Shown here: piece by piece, positions 1-5,318 of the stretch | Layout of the letters: each line of letters opens with the position of its first letter | Numbering within the stretch: position 1 is the stretch's first letter | From: DAOMNN01 sp050486545 | Lineage (GTDB): Bacteria; Pseudomonadota; Gammaproteobacteria; Burkholderiales; Rhodocyclaceae | Assembly: GCA_050486545.1 (NCBI GenBank) | Contig: JBJHDM010000103.1 | Location: 1 to 5,374 of the forward strand | Length of the DNA: 5,374 nucleotides | Direction of reading: 5' to 3' | Made by a program: the position numbers and the translations under genes | The notes under the pieces: model-generated | What the model saw: only the letters and a program-made list of their open reading frames with translations | What the model was told of the DNA's origin: nothing | The model's database searches: none

Positions 1-609
1 TGAAATCTCCTCTGCGCCGAGCGACAACAGGTGGCTGGTCGTCATCTGGCAATCTATCACGTCGAAATTTCTCGATTCAAGATAGCGCGTCAGGTATGCC
101 AGTGCCACTTTCGATGCATCGGTCTCGAGGCTGAACATGGATTCGCCGAAGAAGGCGCGGCCCAGTGCGAGTCCGTACAGGCCGCCGACGAGCCGTCCGT
201 CGCGCCATGCTTCGACACTGTGGGCATGGCCGAGTTCGTGCATGCGGACGTATGCGGAACGCATCTCTGGGGTGATCCAGGTGCCGCCGGAGGCAGTACG
301 GGGCTTGGCGCAGGCGGCGACGACCGCGTCGAAGGCCGTATCGAATCGCACCTCGAAGCGTCCCCGCGTCAGGGTTCGTCGCAGCGAACGGCGGATCTTC
401 ATCCTGGACGGTTGCAGCACCAGGCGTGGGTCGGGACTCCACCACAGAATCGGTTCTCCCGCGCAATACCAGGGGAAGATGCCGCGCCGATAGGCGGCGA
501 GCAGCCAGTCCGGGTCGAGCGCGCCGCCGGCGGCGAGCAGACCGTTCGGTTCGGCCAGCGCACGATCCACGGGCGGAAAGTCGGCCGGGCTGGCGAGCCA
601 CGGGATCAT
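1..609 (-). CDS. aat: Leucyl/phenylalanyl-tRNA-protein transferase, 3' end beyond the window
   Basis: This cytoplasmic enzyme of the N-degron pathway moves Leu or Phe from aminoacyl-tRNA onto the N-terminal Arg or Lys of proteins, marking them for ClpS/ClpAP degradation. The frame stays open from the ATG at 609-607 to the window edge, giving 203 codons; the E. coli protein is about 234 aa, so roughly 30 C-terminal residues are missing. Family landmarks appear in order: EPNGLLAAGG (20-29), RGIFPWY (42-48), WWSPDPR (56-62), GTWIT (109-113), HELGHAHS (124-131), FFGESMF (153-159) and DCQ (186-188). W47, E156 and D186 correspond to the E. coli residues W49, E156 and D186. The start overlaps the fbpC stop by one base (TGATG) and no strong Shine-Dalgarno is visible, so translation is probably coupled to fbpC. 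The identification is secure; the 3' end cannot be judged here. Confidence 0.95.
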   Translation of the reverse strand, partial: MIPWLASPADFPPVDRALAEPNGLLAAGGALDPDWLLAAYRRGIFPWYCAGEPILWWSPDPRLVLQPSRMKIRRSLRRTLTRGRFEVRFDTAFDAVVAACAKPRTASGGTWITPEMRSAYVRMHELGHAHSVEAWRDGRLVGGLYGLALGRAFFGESMFSLETDASKVALAYLTRYLESRNFDVIDCQMTTSHLLSLGAEEIS

Positions 610-1724
610 CAGGCGGATTGACGCAGCCGGTTGGCGGACTGGGCGTGTGCCGCCAGGTCGGAATTCTCGTGGAAGGTGATGACGTGGTCGACATCGAGAC
701 GGATCCCGATCATCTCGCCGAGCGCATGGTTGTGGTGGCTGGGCACCAGCGACAGGACGCGCGTGCCGCTGGCCAGTTCGAGCGTGTACAGGATCTCCGC
801 GCCACGGAAGGCTTTCTTCACCACACGTGCCTTCATCACGCTTGCATCGTCATGGACGATGTCGTCGGGGCGCAGCAGCACCTCCACCGGGCAATTCCGC
901 TCGCAGTTTCCGCAGCCCACGCCGCATTCGACAGGGATCACGCTGTTGAGCGTGCCCAGTTCCATGCGCACCTGATGGTCGTTGATCACCTCCGCATCGA
1001 GCAGCACGCCCTGACCGATGAAGTCGGCCACGAAGCGGTTGCCCGGGCGATGATAGAGGTTGTACGGGGAATCCCATTGCTGGATGCGACCCTCGTTCAT
1101 GATGCCGATCTCGTCGGCGACGGCGAAAGCCTCGTTCTGGTCGTGCGTGACCAGGATGGCGGTGGTTCCGGTCGCCTTGAGGATGTCGCGCACTTCGTGC
1201 GACAGGCGTTCGCGCAGTTCCACGTCGAGGTTGGAGAAGGGTTCGTCGAGCAGCAGCAGGCTCGGACTCGGTGCCAGCGCGCGGGCCAGCGCGACCCGTT
1301 GCTGCTGCCCACCGGACATCTCGTGCGGATACTTGTGTCCCTGACCCGAGAGTCCGACGATCTCGAGCAACTCCGCAACGCGGGCGTTGCGCGCTGTCGT
1401 GTCGAGCTTGCGCAGGCCGAAACCGATGTTTCCGGACACCGACAGGTGCGGGAACAGCGCGTAGTCCTGGAACACCATCCCGATGCGTCGCTGCTCGGGA
1501 GGGCGGTGTTCGGACGTGCTGCTGACCAACAGGCCGTCGAGGCGGATCTCGCCGGCGGAGACCGATTCGAATCCAGCGATGCAACGCAGGACGGTCGTCT
1601 TGCCGCAGCCGGACGGTCCGAGCAGACAGCCGATCCGGCCCTTCTCGAGCCGCATCGACAGGTCGCGCACGATCTTCTGATCGCCGTAGGCAAGTTCGAT
1701 GTTGGCGACTTCGAGGTGCGACAT
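609..1724 (-). CDS. fbpC: Fe(III) ABC transporter ATP-binding protein (FbpC/FutC type)
   Basis: This is the cytoplasmic ATPase that drives ferric iron import with FbpA and FbpB. The 371-aa protein has Walker A GPSGCGKT (36-43), Q-loop Q86 in VFQDYALFPH, signature MSGGQQQR (136-143), Walker B LLLLDEP (156-162) and H-loop H194. A C-terminal TOBE-like regulatory domain contains LLRPDDI (283-289). An ATG 20 codons upstream (1784) is in frame, but the ATG at 1724 gives the usual FbpC N-terminus (MSHLEV) and has GGAAG seven bases before it. Odd feature: between the ATPase core and the TOBE-like part lies C267-x3-C271-x2-C274-x3-C278, a spacing that could hold an Fe-S cluster or other metal. The gene starts head-to-head with fbpB and runs into aat. 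The ATPase assignment is certain. Iron as substrate rests on the adjacent fbpA and fbpB and on overall FbpC resemblance. Confidence 0.93.
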   Translation of the reverse strand: MSHLEVANIELAYGDQKIVRDLSMRLEKGRIGCLLGPSGCGKTTVLRCIAGFESVSAGEIRLDGLLVSSTSEHRPPEQRRIGMVFQDYALFPHLSVSGNIGFGLRKLDTTARNARVAELLEIVGLSGQGHKYPHEMSGGQQQRVALARALAPSPSLLLLDEPFSNLDVELRERLSHEVRDILKATGTTAILVTHDQNEAFAVADEIGIMNEGRIQQWDSPYNLYHRPGNRFVADFIGQGVLLDAEVINDHQVRMELGTLNSVIPVECGVGCGNCERNCPVEVLLRPDDIVHDDASVMKARVVKKAFRGAEILYTLELASGTRVLSLVPSHHNHALGEMIGIRLDVDHVITFHENSDLAAHAQSANRLRQSA

Positions 1725-1757
1725 GCGAGGGCTTCCGGGTCGGGTTGGTGGATCGTC

Positions 1758-1768
1758 GGATATTATCC
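1758..1768. promoter_or_regulatory. Short perfect inverted repeat upstream of fbpC
   Basis: GGATA-T-TATCC is an 11-base perfect dyad 34 bp upstream of the fbpC start. Read on the minus strand it contains GATAAT (1767-1762), a possible -10 element for fbpC that would give a leader of about 30 nt. No convincing -35 lies at 16-18 bp, so it may instead be a half-operator for a regulator. The role is unproven. Confidence 0.3.
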
Positions 1769-1783
1769 CACCGCCGAAATCCA

Positions 1784-1802
1784 AATGCGATCAATTATAA
1801 TT
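1784..1802. promoter_or_regulatory. Candidate Fur box between fbpC and fbpB
   Basis: Against the palindromic Fur logo AATGATAATNATTATCATT, this 19-mer matches 13 of the 18 non-central positions by eye. The right half is much better than the left. It contains the perfect palindrome AATTATAATT (1793-1802). It covers the fbpB -10 element and sits just upstream of fbpC, where a ferric-iron repressor would be expected to act on both genes. Fur control of Fbp importers is well established in other bacteria; binding at this site is inference. Confidence 0.4.
1796..1801 (+). promoter_or_regulatory. Probable -10 element of the fbpB promoter
   Basis: A perfect TATAAT lies 55 bp upstream of the chosen fbpB ATG, giving a leader of roughly 48 nt. 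No good -35 exists at 16-18 bp (GCCGAA at 1773-1778), so the promoter may be weak or activator-dependent. Because the surrounding AATTATAATT is palindromic, TATAAT also reads on the minus strand (1799-1794), so the same site could serve a divergent fbpC transcript. Confidence 0.45.
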
Positions 1803-1855
1803 TCGACGAATCGGAGCCGGTGACGGTTCCATCGAGGCGAAATTTCGGGACACGG

Positions 1856-3571
1856 ATGAGACATCGATTGGCAGGGACAAGATTCTGGACGAACTGGTCG
1901 GCGCTGACACTCGCGGCCGTCCTGGTGGCGATCCTGATTGCGGTGCCTGTCCTGTCGGTATTCTCCAACGTGCTGGTCGGCGGTACGTCCGACACCTGGT
2001 CGCACATGGCGCAGACCGTGCTCCCGGAGTTCATCCGCAATACCGTGATCCTGTGCATCGGCGTCGGGCTGGGAGTGTCGAGCATCGGCATCACCGCGGC
2101 GTGGCTGACGACGATGCTCGAATTTCCCGGGCGGCGCTTCTTCGAGTGGGCGCTGGTGTTGCCGCTGGCCGTGCCTGCGTACGTCATGGCCTACGCGTAC
2201 ACCGACTTCCTGCAGTTCGTCGGACCGGTCCAGAGCTGGTTGCGCGAGACCTTCGGCTGGGGACCGCGCGACTACTGGTTTCCGGATGTGCGTTCGGTCG
2301 GCGGGGCGGTCGCGATGTTCATGTTCGTGCTCTATCCCTACGTCTATCTGTTGGCGCGGACCGCATTCCTGGAGCGCGCCTCGGGCATGCTTGAGGCAGG
2401 GCGTTCGCTCGGGCTGGGCCCCTGGCGCTGCTTCTTCCAGGTGTCGCTACCGCTGGCACGTCCCGCGCTGGTTGCCGGTACCGCGCTCGCCCTGATGGAG
2501 ACCCTGGCCGACTACGGTACGGTGGCCTACTTTGGCGTCCAGACCTTCACGACGGGTATCTACCGTGCGTGGTTTTCACTCGGCGACCGCACGGCGGCCG
2601 CGCAACTCTCTGCGGTGCTGCTCGGATTCGTCGTGCTGGTCCTGGTGCTGGAACATGCAAGCCGTGGCCGGGCGCGCTTCCACAACACTTCCAGGCAGCA
2701 GGGCGCGCCCGTGCGTATCCGCCTGAGCGGCTGGCTGGGAGCGCTGGCGGCGTTTGCATGCTTCATGCCGCTGTTCCTGGGTTTTTTGCTGCCGGGCGGT
2801 CTGCTGCTCAACATGGCTTACAACGTCGGTGATGCGCAGTTCGGTCCCCGTTTCGTCACGCTCGCACGCAACAGTTTCGTGCTGGCGGCCGTCACGGCGA
2901 TACTGGGCGTGACGCTGGCGGTGGTTTTGGCGTATGCGGCGCGTCTGGCCAAATCGCGCCTTCCGCACATCGTCAATCGTATCGTCGGTCTCGGCTATGC
3001 CGTGCCCGGTTCGGTCATCGCCGTCGGCGTGCTGATCCCGGTCACACGCCTGGACAACACGCTGGCGTCGCTGTGGGAGAGCTTCTTCGGCGTCAATCCC
3101 GGGCTGATCCTTACGGGGGGGATTGCGGCGCTGGTATATGCCTACTTGACGCGCTTTCTCGCGATCGCCCTGCATACGGTGGATTCGAGCCTGGGCAAGA
3201 TCACCCCGAGTATGGACGATGCGTCGCGCAGTCTCGGTTATGGCAAGGCGGCGACGCTTCGGCGGGTGCATGTGCCGATTCTCCGGGGGAGCCTGCTGAC
3301 CGCCGGCCTGCTCGTCTTCGTCGATGTGATGAAGGAGTTGCCCGCGACGCTGGTCATGCGCCCCTTCAATTTCGATACGCTCGCGACCCAGGCGCATACG
3401 CTGGCCGCCGACGAGCGCCTTGCCGAGGCCTCGACGGCGGCGCTGACCATCGTCGCGGTAGGCCTCATCCCGATGTTCGTGATCTCCCGGCAGATCGTGA
3501 AGGGGCGCCGCAGCGCGAAGGCGGACACGAAGAAGGAACTCGCCGCGAGCCCGCTGCCTTCGGAAGGCTAA
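1856..3571 (+). CDS. fbpB: Fe(III) ABC transporter permease (FbpB type, two fused permease domains)
   Basis: This inner-membrane channel passes ferric iron from FbpA to the cytoplasm, powered by FbpC. The 571-aa protein has about 12 hydrophobic segments (for example near residues 16-38, 62-86, 96-116, 148-168, 292-316, 338-362, 376-396, 416-440 and 525-545). It holds two BPD_transp_1 halves. Each half has an EAA-type cytoplasmic loop that docks on the ATPase: EAGRSLGLGPWR...LPLARPAL (180-205) and DDASRSLGYGKA...VPILRG (454-478). This fused two-domain arrangement is typical of FbpB/HitB/FutB. Start choice: ATG 1856 has GGGA five bases upstream and leaves the -10 at 1796-1801 with a normal leader. 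An in-frame GTG at 1820 (GGAG, but only 3 bases away) and ATG at 1745 would place the promoter at or inside the gene. The gene faces away from fbpC and converges on fbpA. The family call is firm; the exact start is less so. Confidence 0.92.
   Translation: MRHRLAGTRFWTNWSALTLAAVLVAILIAVPVLSVFSNVLVGGTSDTWSHMAQTVLPEFIRNTVILCIGVGLGVSSIGITAAWLTTMLEFPGRRFFEWALVLPLAVPAYVMAYAYTDFLQFVGPVQSWLRETFGWGPRDYWFPDVRSVGGAVAMFMFVLYPYVYLLARTAFLERASGMLEAGRSLGLGPWRCFFQVSLPLARPALVAGTALALMETLADYGTVAYFGVQTFTTGIYRAWFSLGDRTAAAQLSAVLLGFVVLVLVLEHASRGRARFHNTSRQQGAPVRIRLSGWLGALAAFACFMPLFLGFLLPGGLLLNMAYNVGDAQFGPRFVTLARNSFVLAAVTAILGVTLAVVLAYAARLAKSRLPHIVNRIVGLGYAVPGSVIAVGVLIPVTRLDNTLASLWESFFGVNPGLILTGGIAALVYAYLTRFLAIALHTVDSSLGKITPSMDDASRSLGYGKAATLRRVHVPILRGSLLTAGLLVFVDVMKELPATLVMRPFNFDTLATQAHTLAADERLAEASTAALTIVAVGLIPMFVISRQIVKGRRSAKADTKKELAASPLPSEG
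3556..3568 (+). other. Small hairpin abutting the fbpB stop codon
   Basis: GCCTT-CGG-AAGGC (5-bp stem, 3-base loop) ends one base before the TAA at 3569-3571. Its right arm GGAAGGC repeats the right arm of the main terminator at 3634-3640 and could pair with that terminator's left arm (3623-3629). It may be a coincidence of GC-rich coding sequence. Confidence 0.3.
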
Positions 3572-3616
3572 CCCGCAGTTCGGGGCATCCCGAGGCATCT
3601 GTTGCGTCCATACGAA

Positions 3617-3646
3617 AATGCCGCCTTCCTTGCGGAAGGCGGCATT
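3617..3646. terminator. Bidirectional terminator between convergent fbpB and fbpA
   Basis: A perfect 13-bp stem (3617-3629 with 3634-3646) closes on a TTGC loop. The stem is rich in G and C with A/T pairs at its base. On the minus strand it is followed by a short T run (ATTTTCG), so termination should be better for fbpA transcripts. On the plus strand the tail is only ATTCGTT. It lies 45 bp after the fbpB stop and 41 bp after the fbpA stop, almost centred, as expected for a shared terminator. Confidence 0.85.
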
Positions 3647-3663
3647 CGTTCAAGGGCAGCGAA

Positions 3664-3681
3664 GCAGCCGGGTTCGGCTGC
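3664..3681. other. GC-rich hairpin just past the fbpA stop
   Basis: GCAGCCG-GGTT-CGGCTGC forms a perfect 7-bp stem with a 4-base loop, 6 bases beyond the fbpA stop codon on the minus strand. There is no T run. It could stabilise the fbpA mRNA 3' end or assist the terminator at 3617-3646. Confidence 0.5.
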
Positions 3682-3687
3682 CTCGGA

Positions 3688-4710
3688 TCAGCGGTAGCCG
3701 GCGCGGTCGTAGATGCGCTGGGCTTCGGGGATGTTGCCTGCGAGGTCGGTGATCGGCAGTTTGTCCGACTGGAAGGTGCCCAGGGTTTCGAGCGCCTTGT
3801 TGTCGGTCTGGACGTCCTCGACCGCCGGCCACTCGTTGTTGCCGTCGGCGAAGTAGATCTGTGCCTGGTCGGAGGCGAGGTACTCCAGGAACTTGACCGC
3901 CGCTTCCTTGTTCGGCGCATTCTTCAGCATGCCGGCGCCCGAAACGTTGATGTGGGTGCCGTAGCTCTGCTGGTTCGGCCACACGAAACCGACGCTTTCG
4001 ATCACCTTCTGGTCGTCTGGTTTCTCCGAGTTCATCAGCCGGGCGAAGTAATAGCTGTTGGCGATCGCGACGCCGCACTCGCCTGCTGCGACCGAGCGGA
4101 TCTGGTCGGTGTCGCCCCCGCGCGGCGGACGTGCGAAATTCGCGACGATGCCGCGTGCCCATGTTTCGGTCTGCTCGGCGCCAATGTGACTGATCAGGGC
4201 TGCCCCGAGCGACAGGTTGTAGGGGTGGCTGCCCGAGCGCGTGCACACCAAGCCCTTGAGTGCCGGGTCGGCCAGGCTTTCGTAGGTCTGCACCTGTTCC
4301 GCCTTCACCAGTTGCGGGTTATAGACGATTACGCGGGCGCGCGTCGAGAACGCGATCCAGGTCTCGGTGCGCAGGTGGGCGGGGATCCGCTGTTCGAGGA
4401 CTTCGGACCGGATCGGCGCGAACAGGCCGAGATCGTCGGCCGCCGCGAGGCGCGAGGCGTCGACCGTGATCAGCACGTCGGCGGGGCTGTTTGCCCCTTC
4501 GTTGCGCAGGCGTTCGACCAGTTCGTCGTCACGGGCCTCGATGCGGTTGACCTTGATCCCGGTCTGGCGCGTGAACTCGCCGTACAAGGCCTCGTCGGTC
4601 TGGTAGTGGCGTGCGGAGTAGATGTTCAGTTCCTGGGCGGCTGCGGTGGAGACGGCGGCGGCAAGGCCGAAGGCGGCCAGAACGGAGGAGAGGACAGCCT
4701 TGGTTTTCAT
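3688..4710 (-). CDS. fbpA: Periplasmic Fe(III)-binding protein of the ABC importer (FbpA/FutA type)
   Basis: This protein captures ferric iron in the periplasm and delivers it to FbpB/FbpC. The 340-aa precursor begins with a clear Sec signal peptide: MKTK, a hydrophobic stretch (5-21), then an A-A-A cleavage site before Q26. The mature protein starts ELNIYSARHY, the style of FutA. Likely iron ligands by comparison with FutA (one His and four Tyr) are H35, Y36, Y164 and the adjacent pair Y220-Y221 in NSYYFARL, the hallmark Tyr pair of this family. The ATG at 4710 was chosen because longer in-frame starts would put residues before the signal peptide and overlap the promoter; AAAGG lies about 10 bases upstream. 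It is transcribed from its own promoter, converges on fbpB and diverges from the DUF2325 gene. The family call is strong; the ligand assignment is inference from FutA. Confidence 0.94.
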   Translation of the reverse strand: MKTKAVLSSVLAAFGLAAAVSTAAAQELNIYSARHYQTDEALYGEFTRQTGIKVNRIEARDDELVERLRNEGANSPADVLITVDASRLAAADDLGLFAPIRSEVLEQRIPAHLRTETWIAFSTRARVIVYNPQLVKAEQVQTYESLADPALKGLVCTRSGSHPYNLSLGAALISHIGAEQTETWARGIVANFARPPRGGDTDQIRSVAAGECGVAIANSYYFARLMNSEKPDDQKVIESVGFVWPNQQSYGTHINVSGAGMLKNAPNKEAAVKFLEYLASDQAQIYFADGNNEWPAVEDVQTDNKALETLGTFQSDKLPITDLAGNIPEAQRIYDRAGYR

Positions 4711-4764
4711 GGTGCGAGAGCCTTTCAGCAAGGAGTAAAAAAAAGATGCGTATTCGTTGCGCAG

Positions 4765-4793
4765 ATAATAACGAGAAGAATTCCCACTTGCAA
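4765..4793 (-). promoter_or_regulatory. Sigma70-type promoter of fbpA
   Basis: On the minus strand TTGCAA (4793-4788) is followed after exactly 17 bp by TATTAT (4770-4765), a good -35/-10 pair. The predicted start near 4758 gives a leader of about 48 nt containing a run of eight T. GATAAT, a Fur half-site, reads on the plus strand at 4764-4769 over the -10; a full Fur box is not convincing here (about 11 of 19 against the classical consensus). Confidence 0.6.
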
Positions 4794-4809
4794 ACAGTTC
4801 TTGTTTACT

Positions 4810-4834
4810 GCATTCTGAATGCGAACTATTCGCA
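4810..4834. promoter_or_regulatory. Two chained palindromes upstream of the DUF2325 gene
   Basis: GCATTC-T-GAATGC (4810-4822) and TGCGAA-CTA-TTCGCA (4820-4834) are both perfect dyads and share three bases. They lie between the fbpA promoter and the Shine-Dalgarno of the DUF2325 gene, so they could be operators for that gene or for both divergent genes. They do not match the Fur logo. The regulator is unknown. Confidence 0.4.
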
Positions 4835-4837
4835 ACT

Positions 4838-4842
4838 AGGAG
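4838..4842 (+). promoter_or_regulatory. Ribosome binding site of the DUF2325 gene
   Basis: AGGAG sits six bases before the ATG at 4849. It fixes that start and is the strongest Shine-Dalgarno in the window. Confidence 0.8.
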
Positions 4843-4848
4843 TGTGGC

Positions 4849-5178
4849 ATGAATGCGCTTGTCGTCGGAGCCGATCGTCTCGGCAACATCCCCGAAGTGC
4901 TCAACGAGTTCGGAATCGTCATCGCCGGTCATGTGACTGGACGGGAAAGCAATCACCAGCGTCGTACGGCGCCGTTGCCGGCCGGTACCGAGGTGGTGAT
5001 CCTGTTCACCGACTTCCTCGGGCACAACGTGATGCAGCGCTTTCGCGAGGCCGCAAGCCGCGAGGGGGTGATGCTCGTGTGCTGCAGAAGGTCGGTGTGT
5101 GCGTTGAAGCAGGCGCTTGGACGGCGCATCAGCCAGGAGAACTGCCTGAATTGCGCCGCGAAGTGTCGTAAGCACTGA
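4849..5178 (+). CDS. DUF2325 family protein with a cysteine-rich C-terminus
   Basis: A 109-aa conserved protein of unknown function. I recognise the DUF2325 pattern: MNALVVGADRLGNIP (1-15), a HVTGR motif (28-32), SNHQRR (34-39), VILFTDFLGHNVM (50-62) and CCRRSVCALKQAL (78-90). It looks like a small cytoplasmic alpha/beta protein with no signal peptide or membrane segment. It has six cysteines: C78, C79, C84, and a tail C99-x2-C102-x3-C106 ending in K-H, so it could bind a metal or respond to redox state. The start is set by AGGAG six bases upstream. It diverges from fbpA across a 138-bp region holding the fbpA promoter and two palindromes, which suggests, without proof, a link to iron homeostasis. 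No promoter better than weak was found on the plus strand. The family call is fairly sure; the function is not known. Confidence 0.85.
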   Translation: MNALVVGADRLGNIPEVLNEFGIVIAGHVTGRESNHQRRTAPLPAGTEVVILFTDFLGHNVMQRFREAASREGVMLVCCRRSVCALKQALGRRISQENCLNCAAKCRKH

Positions 5179-5229
5179 GGTTCGTGGGCAGGGCAGGATC
5201 GGAGAACCCGGACGCATGCCGCGATCCAA

Positions 5230-5243
5230 CCGCCGATTGGCGG
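5230..5243. other. Short hairpin downstream of the DUF2325 gene
   Basis: CCGCC-GATT-GGCGG is a perfect 5-bp stem with a 4-base loop, 51 bp after the DUF2325 stop. Its right arm is also the left arm of the REP-like hairpin at 5239-5262, so the two structures exclude each other. With no T run it is at best a weak terminator. The stretch 5179-5229 before it shows nothing I recognise. Confidence 0.4.
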
Positions 5244-5266
5244 CTTGCTTCGTGAAGCCGCCCTAC
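5239..5266 (-). repeat. REP-like palindromic element with GTAG head
   Basis: Read on the minus strand the element starts with GTAG (5266-5263), followed at once by a perfect 8-bp stem (5262-5255 with 5246-5239, arms GGCGGCTT/AAGCCGCC) around an 8-base loop. A GTAG tetranucleotide next to a GC-rich hairpin is the defining layout of REP sequences mobilised by RAYT proteins. Only one copy is in the window, so dispersal in the genome cannot be seen here. Confidence 0.5.
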
Positions 5267-5302
5267 GCCGGTCGCATGATCCGTCGCAGATACCCGGCGT
5301 AG
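5263..5302. repeat. 9-bp inverted repeat with GTAG ends, enclosing a 12-bp imperfect tandem repeat
   Basis: CTACGCCGG (5263-5271) and CCGGCGTAG (5294-5302) are perfect inverted copies separated by 22 bases. Inside, GTCGCATGATCC (5271-5282) is followed directly by GTCGCAGATACC (5283-5294), an imperfect 12-bp tandem. The block lies between the REP-like hairpin and the putative transposase stop, so it could be the end of the insertion sequence or its target. Confidence 0.45.
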
Positions 5303-5318
5303 ATACTGTTATCGCCCG

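Noticed and set aside
426..1823. Open frame of 465 codons on the plus strand, antisense to fbpC
   Set aside because: It lies wholly over fbpC and aat, whose protein motifs are unmistakable. The translation is low-complexity Arg/Ala/Val-rich with no recognisable domain, as expected from third-position GC bias.
2576..3598. Open frame of 340 codons on the minus strand under fbpB
   Set aside because: Shadow of fbpB; very rich in Arg, His and Gln without a domain, and no Shine-Dalgarno of note.
4764..4782. Full Fur box over the fbpA -10 element
   Set aside because: Only about 11 of 19 positions fit the classical consensus, mostly from one GATAAT half; kept only as a possible half-site.
3073..4818. 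Open frame of 581 codons on the plus strand across the end of fbpB and antisense to fbpA
   Set aside because: It runs through the terminator hairpin and over two well-identified genes in other frames. Composition is Arg/Gly/Ala/Val-rich with no motif.
4611..5171. Open frame of 186 codons on the plus strand over the DUF2325 gene
   Set aside because: Out of frame with the recognisable DUF2325 protein and spans the fbpA promoter region; no motif.
4711..5229. N-terminal extension of fbpA by 173 codons in the same frame
   Set aside because: It would place a clear signal peptide in the interior, overlap the DUF2325 gene on the other strand, and include the fbpA promoter.
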